From positions 274,764,681 through 274,828,680 of the forward strand of contig NC_045430.1 in NCBI RefSeq assembly GCF_902635505.1: DNA of 64,000 nucleotides, read 5' to 3'. Both the position numbers and the translations under genes were made by a program. Source of the stretch: Sarcophilus harrisii. Lineage: Eukaryota > Chordata > Mammalia > Dasyuromorphia > Dasyuridae. Positions within the stretch are counted from its first letter, which is position 1. Each line of letters begins with the position of its first letter. The notes beneath the pieces are model-generated. The model was not told the origin of the DNA, did no database searches, and saw only the letters and a list, made by a program, of their open reading frames with translations. Positions 1 through 12,600 of the stretch are shown in pieces.

Positions 1-512
1 CATCACCTGAAAAACTGACTTTATTCATCATGTCCTTGACTTCCATAGTGCTAGGAAATCTTACAAAAAACTAGCACAGCACAGCACATGAGTAGTTTTT
101 CAATAAAAAGTTCTTAATTACAATGATACTCAGCTAACATATTTGACTATAAGGTCTAGTTTCCTTCTCTGTATTGGTACTCCTGGAACACACATAGCAG
201 ACCCAAATAAATGCTTGATGACTGAATGATATCAAGGCTACACAAGCATAATTACTAGTTATAAAGCAATCAATCATTTATAGATCTGTCTACAAATACT
301 ACTTACCCTTCCATTCTACCCACTCCTAACTCAGAAGCAGGTTAACTCATAATAGGGAAACAGCAAACCAAACAAAGCGTGACACATACCTTAGCCCAAA
401 GTACATGAGCCTGTGTTTTAAATGTACCTCTAAGTTCAGGACTATCTGCTGATAAAAGAGTACTCACATTTAAAGTAATTCAAAGAACCAACCCCGACAC
501 TAGACTTTTTAC
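1..512. other. STK31 intron, nothing recognised
   Basis: A+T-rich intronic sequence below exon 21. No repeat family, RNA gene or further STK31 exon is recognised. Confidence 0.6.
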
Positions 513-662
513 CACAGATTTGGTGAAGTCAAAATCTCCCACAATTCCTCGTTCTCGGTTCAAGACAAAAATGTTGTTGTGATGCAGCGATCCATGGATG
601 ATATTAGCTTTATGCAATGTATGAAGGCCATGTGCAACACCCTTCATGACCTTTAAAGCTTC
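513..662 (-). CDS. STK31: STK31 exon 21 (catalytic-loop equivalent)
   Basis: 150 bases, 50 codons, beginning EALKVMKGVAHGLHTLHKA. It carries IIHGSLHHNN and VGDFDFTKSV. HRD is HGS and DFG is DFD, as in human STK31. Acceptor CTTTAG, donor TGTG|GTAAAA. The following exon or exons lie outside the window. Confidence 0.96.
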
Positions 663-3600
663 CTAAAGTTTAACAACACACAAAGAAAAATTTTAAAATG
701 GTCAACTTATTCTGCTCCTGGTCCTTCTCTCATTATATCAGTGACTCAATTTCCCATAAAGAAATTCCCTCCCTCCCCCCAAAAAACTTCATGATGTTCT
801 CAAATAGCAACTAATCAGAAGAAAAAGAATCAAGACCAGATGAAGTTCTAGGTTTAAAATTAAAGATTTTAACATTTTCCTAATTTTCTAAAATCACAAA
901 CCACCCAAAGTTCCTTTATAGACATTCCATTTAGTTATCATTTTAATGATAATTATTTTAAAAGCTCAAACATAAATTGATATTATGAGAAAAGAGTGGA
1001 AAATACTAAATAATAGAAAAACTGAAGTCATATTTCATGCTCTAAATTAAAATTCAATTGGATCCATTAACACAATGTTTTAAAGTAGGAAAAAAAGTGG
1101 AAAAATGTATTCTCTATGATAGAGAAAAAAATTATAAAATGGAAGAAATTATAGGAAAAAAAATGAGTGGCTATAACTACCAAAAGAAAAAAAAACATTT
1201 CTAAGATAAAAGGTAATGTTTAAAGAAAAAAAATACAGGTTAGGGGAAAAACCTTGAAATAAATACCTGAGATTTTATACACACACACACACACACACAC
1301 ACATATATCTGTGTGTTAAATATCTGACATCCAGGATCAAAAGAATAATAATCATTCCCCAAATAGAAAAATGATTAAAATAGACAAAGCAAGTAATTTT
1401 CAAAGGAAAATGCACAAATTATTAATAACTATTTGAAATGCTATTCAAACTCTAATAAATAGAAAATGCAAATTAAAAACACCAAACACCTAGCAAATTG
1501 GCCTCCAAGCTCTAAAAAGCAATGATATTCAATATGTATAGAGACTAAGAGGAAAAAGGCGCTCTATTCCACTACTGGTAAATTTGGATTTGGAGGGAGG
1601 AAGATAGCAATACAGTTAATAAAAAAAAATAAAAAACAATAATACCTGTATACTTGTATTTGACTACTAGGACTCTAGCTCAAGGATATTATTAAAAATT
1701 AATCTATAGACTTATATGTAAAAGGAGACAGCTAGGTGACTCAGTGGATAGAGCGCTGGGCCTAGAACCAGGAAGCCCGGAGTTCAAATCTCACTTCAGA
1801 TACTTACTAGCTGTGTGATTCTGGGCAAGTCACTTCACTCTGTTTGCCTCAGTTTTCACATCTGTAAAATGAGCTGGAGAAGGAAATGGCCAACCAAACT
1901 TGGCAAACACTTTGCCAAGAAAATCCCAAATGGGGTAATGAAGAGTTAGACATGACCAAAACAACTGAACAATAACACCAAATAAGTAAAAGACTTCTGC
2001 TCAGAAATATTCCATATAGGTGGAAACTCCCTCTATAATGAACATTAGATACAGCTGAATAAATGGTGGCATACTAGTATAATCAAATACTATTGCATCA
2101 CTAAAGTATGAAATATGAAAAGGCATACAAAGTGATGCACAGTATAAATACTAGAATCAGAATATACAAATTACCTACAACTGTAGAAAAATAGCCTCTC
2201 CACATTCTAAGTAAATAAACAGGATAAAAAAAAATCAGAACAGGATATATAGTATCAACAAATCATGTAGCACTGCCTGATAGCATAGACCCATATGCCT
2301 GGTATCACATACACAAGGCTCAGTGTAATATCCATGGAAGCAAGCAAAGGGATTTAAGAAATGCATGTTCCTGGAGATCCTCTCTCACGTTCCTTATAAG
2401 ACCTTTGTTGAAAACTGGGAATTTTGAGAAAGGTTTTGTAAGCTTCACAGTTAAGGCGTCAAAGCCCACAGCTCCACTACTTACTTCTGCGGACAAAGGT
2501 GTGCTGGCCTGGACAGCACTCAGACTTGCCCTAGGGTAATAGGGGACCATCAGATATGCCAGAGGGTCAGACTAAGAGCAAAAAGAAGGAGAGACAACAT
2601 GACTCAAGAGTGACAACGAGACTAACACAATTTTTACAGTAAATAATTGACTTTCTAGCATGTTAAAAGGAGTAATTGTTTCCGCTGAAATCTGAAACAG
2701 TCCATTTATGCTACAGAAAAATCTTTCCTCAGTTTCAAGAATCGAACTTGAAAAAGCCGCACTTTACCTTACACAGAAAGAGGAACATCAAGGGCAACAA
2801 TCCCGACTCTTCCTTGGATTCTCGCCAAGCCTTGTGGTAGCGGGCTGCTCTCTGGATCACTGTGGCCTCCGTATCCATATCCACAGAATAGCCCTAGAGC
2901 CAAGAGACAAGGCTCCTGTGGCCTGGCAGGGAAGTGGCCAGCCTGGGCACCACAAAGCCACCATCCACGCCATTCTGCTACTTACTACTAAGAAGTGCTA
3001 ACGGTGAGGGGAAGGACCAGGGGTCACCATGGTCAGGTCATTTCACTGGCCCACGCTTCAGTTTCCTTAGCTATAAAATCTGGATAATATTATTAGCATC
3101 ACAAAGGTTTTTTTTTAAAAACACTTTGTATCACGATGTTTTGACACAGATTTCAAATCCAAGATATATGAACGATTAACAAAAAATATCTAAGATCAAA
3201 AGCCTTTCATTCCCAACAGGTAAGTAGTCAAAGGATATTAACAAACAGTTCTCAAAAGAATTTTAAATTATGAACAGCTGAAAGAATGTTCCACATCACT
3301 AATAAGAGAAACACAAACCAAAATGACCCAAGGCTTCACCTCACACCCTAAAAATGAGTCAAGATGCCAAAGGTTAGCAAGGTCAACCGCTGGAGGAGTT
3401 GTGGGAAGATAAGCCCTAAGGCAGTCAGCAGAGCTGTGAAGTGGTACAACCATTCTGGAAAGCAATTTGGAATTATAAAGTAATTAAACCATATCCTATG
3501 AACTAAAGATTCCATTACTAGGCTTATTCCCCAAAGAGGTCAATGACAAAAAGAAAGTCCACAGACACAACACAACAAAACATTGAGAACAGCACTTTTT

Positions 3601-6600
3601 ATGAGAGCAAGGAACTGGAAACCAAGTAGATACCCATCAGCTTGGGAATAGTTAAACATACTGTGCTCCCTGAATGTAATAATAGTATGTGTGATGATAA
3701 AGACATAAAAGCATGGAAACATCTACATAAACAGATGCACAGTGAATTTGACAGGGCCAAGAAAACCACAGACACAAATGACCACAACAAAGCAGATGGA
3801 AAGAATGACAAAAAATTCAAAAGTAAATATTGGCAAACTTGGTAGAGAACAAGCATAGGTCAAAAGAAGAGATATAATAACATGGTAGTCCCTCCCATCC
3901 TTTGCAGAGGTGAGAAGTCCACGTGGCACATATTTTCAAATTTTTTTCCTCCTTTTTTGCTTTGAAAAATATTCACACTAACATGAGATGAGGAGGAGGA
4001 AAAAACCAAAGGACATCAATAATGATTTTCTTAAAAACAACAAAGAAAAAAAGAAATTAGAATCACCTACCTCACCTGACTGTTGTGAGAATCAAATGGG
4101 ATGACAATGGCACATAGTAGGCACTTAATAAATGCTTGTTGACTGACATGTAAAACATTAAATTACTATTATCGTTCTAAAAATTACAATACTAAATGGC
4201 ATACTAAAGACGGCAGTGCTCCTCTTTGAGTAAAGGAAGTTACATTGCAAAACATCTTATTTTCAAATATACAAATACTTAATTATAATTTCTTTAAAAT
4301 GTTTAGTTTTATCTGATACTGTATCATGTACTTCCAGGAACAAAAGAGAAAGTCCAGCAGTACAATGTTTTAACAATAATCTTAGTTAAGCCTAACAGTA
4401 AGAAAAGCAGGAACTTTGATTCACAGGAGTCGCCAGATTATAATATGAAGGAAAAAAAGAAAAAAAAAAAAGATTGGTTGGCTAAGGAAAAAACAATCAT
4501 TCCATATCAGTGGCTGTCCCTTAAGAGAATGTAGCAGGAAAGGATTATTATTAGTTAATAATAAAAATATTCTCCCAAGGAGAACCTCTATTATTTTTAG
4601 GTTGTTTAAAAGGAGCCCCCACCCCAATTTAATCCTGCAAGCCTCTATTCACCACAAGAACCAAGACTGACCTTCAGAAGAACTTTCTGCCCATCCACTT
4701 CAGAACACACCAAAGGACGCTTGCTGCTAAGCTCTTTCATGGGCTCAGCATCCAAAAGGTCCCGTTCCAGGCTAACAGTCAAAATTCCTCCCGAGTTCTG
4801 AGTAACACATGTGGATTTCTTATCATTAACCAAAGTTACACAGACAAAGCACTATTAAAAAAAAAATCAAGATTTCCTGCCCTTTCCTGCACCTCTAAAG
4901 GGTCTTTTGTTATCTCTTATTGGTTGGTGCAGAAATGTTCTTTTGTAGCAAATGACCCCAGCTGCAGGGTTGGTTAAGACCATGTTCTCCAAAGCTTTGC
5001 TGTCTCATGCCCCAGAATGGCTGCACTGAGGCATGGGTCGCTTCTTCAGCTTGCCTCTCTACTCCCTTCTCCCTTGAGCTGCCTAAGTGCCTCGCCTAAA
5101 GCTGGAGGGAAAAGGCCATCTTCCTCCCCTTTTCCAGAAGTGTCAGTGATAGCCCCTTGTTCCTAAAATCGCCACAAATCTTTTAAAATCTGGCTCTCAC
5201 TTGCCTTTCCAGGCTTAGTACAGTTCACGCTCTTGCTGGCACTCTTCAGTTCAGCCAGACTAGTCATACTGCTCTTCCACTGCTTCATGCCATTCCATGC
5301 CTGGAATACTCCTTCCTCTGCCATGTTTTCACCTTGAAGAATCCTACTTTTCCTCCAAAGCTCAGCTCAAATGCCACTTCCCAAAGGAAGCCTGCCCTGA
5401 ACTGACATTTACTATGGCCATTTACCATGTATAGCTTATTAACTGCTCTTTGTATATTTTGCTTTCTTCCTAGTAAAAGGATAAGTCCCTTTATCCAAAG
5501 GATGGCTTTCTCTCTCTATTACCTAACATAACCTAATACATTATTAGGTGCCTGGTAAGCAGTTGTTGAATAAATAACTAAAACTAAATGTCCACCATAT
5601 AGACACCAGTGCACCAAGGGGATGAACAAGGCCAAACAGCAACCCTAAAGCTCGCCACTCCCTCAGTCACCCGTCAACCTCTAACTCCCTCAGAGATATC
5701 TACTCCATCTACCTGCCTGGCTACAAAGAAAGCAAAAAAGGAAACTGCTTTTGCTGGGGAACCTGCTCCCCATGTCATCCTGCTCCTCCCCTACTTTAAC
5801 CAAGGGACCAAGGTCTCCCTTAACTCCCTGGACAGGGGGCACTTGGGCTGGCACTGCTACATTCTGATGAGCCTGGCAGCAGAGCCTCCCCCCACCCCAG
5901 GCTGGGTCAGGCAAGGAACAAAGGCAGGGAAACTACTATCATGCTGCTACTTTATTTAAGAAGCTTGATTATAGGGAACTCAACAACTACTAAGTGAAAC
6001 TTTTCTTTTTTTGCGGTGAAAATTTAAGGTACCAAGAACTTTCGTTTTTCTGGACATTTTCTTCATATTTTACAGTCACCAAAACTTACCATGTATTTAA
6101 GTATTCCTGCTTCCGGGTGAAGAAGAGGTAGCTCAGGGAACCACTTCTGCACTAAACTAGTTAGTTTCTCCTGAAATTAAAACAACTAGTCATTATTTGA
6201 GAAAATACATATTTAATTTATTCAGTATTTCTTTTCAGAGATACCAATTCTACTGTCTACCTCCATTTCAAAGGTTTGATTTTAATCATATATATGACCA
6301 AAAATTTTTCAGTAACTCATTTCAGACTTTTATTTAAAGAAATATTAGAATAGAAATTTAAAATGAATGTCCATCGGCCTTGACTCAATGAATATTCTTT
6401 TTCTAGATCCAACTTTTACAAGTGAAAAAACCCTCCTCTGCTTTCTTGGGGAAGCCTTTATATGTAGATGTACAGGAAAAGCCCCGTTATTAAAAGCCCC
6501 AATCCAAAACCCAAAATAGAAATAAAAACTTCATTATTTATTCTGTATTGAGCTGTTTTAAAATTGCTTATTGGCACAGATTGTTCCACATGACAGAAAC

Positions 6601-9600
6601 ATCATAACCTACGTGTAAATTATGACAAAGCTACTGAAATCAATATGTAAACTAAGGAAATTCTAACCAAAACTCCTCTCATTTTTCTGAAATGTTCTGA
6701 ATCTTTGTTCAGTCCCTGGAAGGGCCAACACTGTTAATTGAGTTAAAAATAAATTGTCTCTTTGTTGAAGAAATCCACTTCCATCAGAATACATTGAGGA
6801 ATTTAACTCAGTTCCAATTGATCAATGATGGACAGAATCAGCTACATCCAGAGAAGGAACACTGGGGAATGAGTGTAAACTGTTTGTATTTTGGTTTTTC
6901 TTCCTGGTTATTTTTACCTTCTGAATCCAATTCTTCCTGTGCAACAAGAAAACTGTTCAGTTCTGCACACATATATTGTATCTAGGATATACTATAACAT
7001 ATTTAACATGTATAGGACTGCTTGCCATCTTGGGGAGGGGGTGGAGGGAGGGAGGGGAAAAGTCGGAACAGAATTGAGTGCAAGGGATAATGTTGTAAAA
7101 AATTACTCAGGCACGGGTTCTGTCAATAAAAAGTTATAATTAAAAATAATAAAAATAAATAAATAAATGAATTCCTTAATGATACAAGTAAATCCTGCAT
7201 TTACAATACATGATGTAAAAGCCATGATACTTTTCCTTTGACCTCCTTTGTCTTCCCAGAATCCAAGAGACACAAGAAGAGGTTTAACCATGCCCATTTT
7301 AGATAGGAAAGACATTCCAGGTGACAAGAAGGTAGTTGAGTTCTGGAAACTGAACCCATGGGACTCTCTGTGGCACCCCAATGCCCAGCAGCCTAGCCTG
7401 GAAGCCAGTTCTTAGAAGCTAATTCTCAATTCAGACCTAGCCAAGAACTTACATATTCCTCCTGCTCATGGTAAATTTTCTCAAAGACACGATGACGTAA
7501 CTGAGTGATTTCTTCTTTTATTTTTTCAATTTCAGGTTCATTACAGTCATCAGCCTATAATAAGAGGAATCAAAACTATTATACATGTTTCTTGGAGATA
7601 ATTGAGGTAATTTTCCTAAAATGGTAACACAAAACAAGCATAATTATTATTATCATTCAGTTCTTTTTAATCAGATTAAGATTAAAAAAAAATGTTATCC
7701 ATACCCATAGAAAGAACTGATTGTGTCTGAATACAGATTGAAGTACACTTTTTTTGAGGGGTTTTTTGGGGGAAGGAGAAATCTATGTTTTCTTTCACAA
7801 CATAACTTTTACAAAATGTTTTGTTTAACTTTACATGTGTCTTCTTAATTGGGAAGGAAGAGAGGAAGGGAGAGAATCTGAAACTCAAAGTTTTGAAAAC
7901 AAATTTTTAAAAATTATTTTACATGTAACTGGGGAAATAAAATATTAAAAAAAAGAAAACCTTCAAGAGTATATAGGGACAGATTTCGAAGAACATAAAA
8001 CTTAAAAAGAAAAGTCTATACCAGGAATATCACAATGAGGCTGCTTTAAGCTCTATTATTCCACACAAATTATTTAGAAATGTTCCCCTCTCCCTGCCTT
8101 GAGCCAAAAGAGATGGCAAATAAAGCTTCCATGCTTAAACAGGGAGAAGTGATATCACAGTGCCCAAAACCCAAGCACTAGAGTTAGAAAGACCCAAGTT
8201 CAAACCCAGACTTAGACATTTATTGTGCCCCTCAGTTGCCTCAACTGAGGGAGGCTGTGAGGATCCAATGAGATCATGTTTGTAAAGCACCTTACACAGA
8301 GTAGGCACTAAAGAAATGCTTCTTCCCACCCTTTGCCTTCTCCACGGTCTCATTATATTCTAAAGTCATGTGCAACTCATATCTGGCAATAACAATCGTA
8401 ACAAGAAAAAAAATTAAGTTCTGGTTTAAGCCTTTCATTTTCCACAAACAAACAAGGTAAATTAACTCAAGGGGAAAACACAAAGGAAATGGAAGAAGAC
8501 CTTATACAATAAAGATTTGAAAAATGGGTGTTACATTATGAATTAGCAAAGTTGTAAGTAAGGGCTTTTCAACATCAGATTACAAGGGAGATGTCCCATT
8601 TAATATAAAAACCACTTTTTTCCTTACTTCAGGCTTTTGGAAGAAACATGATTTTTTCCAGGACTATTTAGTCTTTTGGAAACATAATAAAATGTTATTA
8701 TTTATGATCAAACCTATTTAAAACTAATGAAAGTATCATTTAAAGCACAAGCTATAAGAAAACTTTTTCCCCAAAGTTTTCAAATTTATAAAGATATTCA
8801 GGGAAAACTGTAATAAAAGGTATTTGTGACTTGAAAACCCAAAAAACAAACTTTCAAATACTCCAATTTTAACTCTACTTCTTTTGCAAACCAAATAAAA
8901 GAAAAATTTAAAGTAATAACCATTTTCAATTGTAACTTTATCTGTATTATTAAATATTCATCCTCAGATTCCCTTAAAAAAACAAGCTATCCCAATGGAA
9001 GCCAATTTGCCTAAAACTGCCATAAAAACCCTTGCTTAGTACTAAAGCAGATTCCAGGCACAAATAAGGGGATCCATACCTCCTCCAAATTGTTCTTTTC
9101 GACCAGTTTCCATCTCAGTTGAGCTTTTAACCCTTTGAGAGTCTTCTTAATAGACAGCAAATGGTCCACATTGGGGCTTTTATTTAACCATTCCATGATC
9201 TGCTTCTTAAACTATGAATAAAAAATAGTTATATAATCCACTGATTAATTCACTCCATCAACAATACTTGAGTATCTACTGGTTAAAAACAGTACTGGGC
9301 TTTGTAAAAGACAACTCCTAGATTTTATTGGAACCAAAGATTGAGTAAACTAAAATTTTCAAACATCCACCATCACCATCATACATGTATAAAACAGTGA
9401 ACAAATGAGAAATCTCTCAAATCATGGATATACTACCAAGGTTTACAAATTTGTTTTTCTATAGTACCTATCATATAACCTGTTAAAGGATAGACTGTTG
9501 TGATGTTTTTTTTTGTTTTTTCAATAGACCCTAATAGTAGTAAATCTGATTATTAAGAAGAACCTGGTTTGATAAAGGTTTCTTTTCAAAGTATTTTTTT

Positions 9601-12600
9601 AATTATATATTTAATTTAGATACAGGGGGTCATTTCCATAGAAGATTTACATCAAAATTCAGTAGAGCACAAGCAATACTTGATTTTTAAAAGAGCAATA
9701 ATAAAACATTTTTTGAAAAAAAAAAGTATACTTGAGAAAACTAAATACCAGAATCCAAATATTTACGTATAAGCAAACTCACCTCAATACTGGCCTTGTA
9801 TTTAGCTTGTACTATAGTGATGAGCCTCTCCTCTGAACGAATCTTTTGTAGGACTTCATTATATGTATTCAAGATGATCTCCTTGTCTGTATCACCTTGC
9901 TCCTAAATGAAAATACACATAATGGTATATAAAAGGTTCAAACTCGAGTTGATGCACTGAGGTTGGACAACTGAGCACTTAAGGCTAACTAAGGATTGGA
10001 CAATACTCTGTAATCATATGCTTAGAAAATGACCCTTCCCACTATTCTGTGAAGGCTCGATAATTGGTATATACAGAGAACTATAGGAGGGACTAGGGGG
10101 TGGAGTAAGACTAGCCAGAATCATCATTTGGGTGGTAGACGAAGAGGAGAGGTGGTGGAGATCCTGCGTCCATCCAATTCACTCCTACTTCTAAAGACCA
10201 AGAATAAAGACCAAGGACTTTTGCTTATCCTGATTCTGGCTGATTCTAAGGTATCCAGGGGGCTAACTCGGTCTTCACAACAGTACACAGAGCACCAAAA
10301 GTCTTGAGTGAAAAGAGATGTCCTCAGGCACTTAACACTTTCAGGCTGTGTGACCCTGGGCAAATCACTTAACCCCAATTGCCTCAGCAAAAAAAAAAAA
10401 AAAAGAAGAGAAAGAAGAGGAGAAAGAAGAGGAGAAAGAAGAGGAGAAAGAAGAGGAGAAAGAAGAGGAGAAAGAAGAGGAGAAAGAAGAGGAGAAAGAA
10501 GAGGAGAAAGAAGAGGAGAAAGAAGAAGAGAAAGAAGAAGAGAAAGAAGAGAAAAGAGAAGATGTCAGTGGTAACACCATAAACTCATAGCTATAAAGTT
10601 GGAGGGAAGGAACTTCAGACACCATCAAGCCTAACTCCCTATTTTACAGAAAAGTGGTAACTCCCCAAAATCACACAGCCAGAAAGTGTTTCAGGCAGGA
10701 TTTGAATCCAGGTCTATGGACTCCATGTTCTATGCCCTACCTCCTATATACCAAACTGCCACTAAGGAAAGACAAGTTTTTTACTTCCCTTCAAAATAAA
10801 TGTTTTAAGTAAATACCCTTTTTTCCCCAAATAAGATAGAAAACTAACTTTTAACTTAAAAACCTTTTCTAAAGTCTTATAAATTAATTTTGCTTCTATT
10901 ATTTAATGATCTAAAGCTAAGATAGGTAAGAAGTATAAGTTTAAAAAAATCTGATGGAAATGCAAATTAAGACAGCAAAAACAATCTGAAGGCTCAGAAC
11001 AACTTGATAGGTACAGTCCAATGTAAGCTCCTCTAAGAAAGGGTCTGCTCAGTTTTCCTCTATGTATCTTTACAGACTTTACAGACACTATTTGCGTACA
11101 ACAAACTGAATTGGTCAATGTAATCACAAACTCCTCCAGGACAAAACCTAAAACAGAGAAATCAGGACTATGTGTCAAATGAGAACACAAATAACCTGAC
11201 ATGTCATTAACTGGTTCTAAGAGAAAACATGTCAGGCAAGGTATTCTAATGAGGGCAGCTCATTTTAAGAGAACTGTGTGCTAAATCAGTAATCTGTACA
11301 ACAGTTGTATAAGCCCAACCTGTAAAATGTTACAAGAACTTAAAGGGACAAATGCTGAAAACGAAAAAAAGCTTCGAAAATTTCAAACTACTAAGAACAA
11401 CACAATTACCAATGACTATCACCCAAGACCTTGTAAACACCATCTCTAGGTACCAAAAAAAATATTTCAACTCTGGGGATGAGATAATAGAAAGAGCCTC
11501 CTGAGAAACTTGAAGAAATGACACCAAATTTTAACATAGGAAAGGCAAGAAGGCAGCAGAGTAGAATGATCACTTTGTTCTACATTCACTGCAACCGAAT
11601 CCAAAGGCCACCTCTCTGAGCTTCCTGTGAGACCTTAATCACCTGAGCTGGAGCTGCTTTTCTGAATTTTGACTAGATCACCACAGAGGTACTTCCTGAC
11701 TTTAGAGCTAGAATTCCATGGCAATCCCAAAAGAGATCCTGAGGGGAAAGGATACTAATGAACCTTGGCAAGTTCATTTCAGCTGTCTCTCAGATGTCGT
11801 TTCATGTCAAGCTTTCACTTCCTCCAAAAGGAGTTCCTTCAAACCAAAAGGTTGGGGGGAGAGTGGGTGAGTCATTAATTAGTATAGAAAACTCACCCAT
11901 TTAAAAGAGCAGGGTTGGTTTTCGTCTACTAAGAAGAAATCTCAAATTCAGCTTTGAAATTAAAATTTTAACAAACTTTGCAAAGCACCTGAAGAAACTG
12001 TTTCATGATCAGACAGATCAGGTAAAATTATTTTTTAAATCATAAGTCATTTTGCTTCCTTTCCGCTGTATACATAATCTGTACATGTTTTAAGGGCAAT
12101 AACTCACAACGAGAGAGATCTCCAGCTCTTTGCAAACATCAGACTCAATCTTCTCCAGTATTTCATCAACGTTGCCAATTACTTCTTCAGAACTCAGAGA
12201 TTCTTCATCATTTAGATCAAAAAACTTAAGTTGAAAAAAATGGAACAATAATTATGCATAAAACAAGATTTTATTAATTGAATTGCCTTATATTTTAAGT
12301 TTTTCTAAAGTTAGCAATTAATTTTTGAAAAAAGAGTTAACAAGTAAAGCCCAAGATAAGTAGGGAGCAGGTAAGGCAATATTCAGATCATGAGGCTATA
12401 CAAACCATACCCTAGGACAGAAAAAAGTCTCAAATGTGATGGCTAAGTCATCTGAATCTTTGGGGAACAAAATCATAAAGAATGAGAAAGAAACTATAGA
12501 AACAAAAAGGAACAAGTATGGTCCAGATTCACAATAAAGGAAAGAGAATTAAATCTGCAAATTTTATAAAGTCCAGGGTTCACTTCAGTGCACTTCAAAC

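Noticed and set aside
5609-5959. 116-codon plus-strand frame
   Set aside because: No recognised domain or splice support, and antisense to STK31 in an intron. Chance is the simplest reading.
10308-10628. Arg/Lys/Glu and Ser/Phe repeat frames
   Set aside because: Produced by the 12-base purine tandem repeat on both strands.
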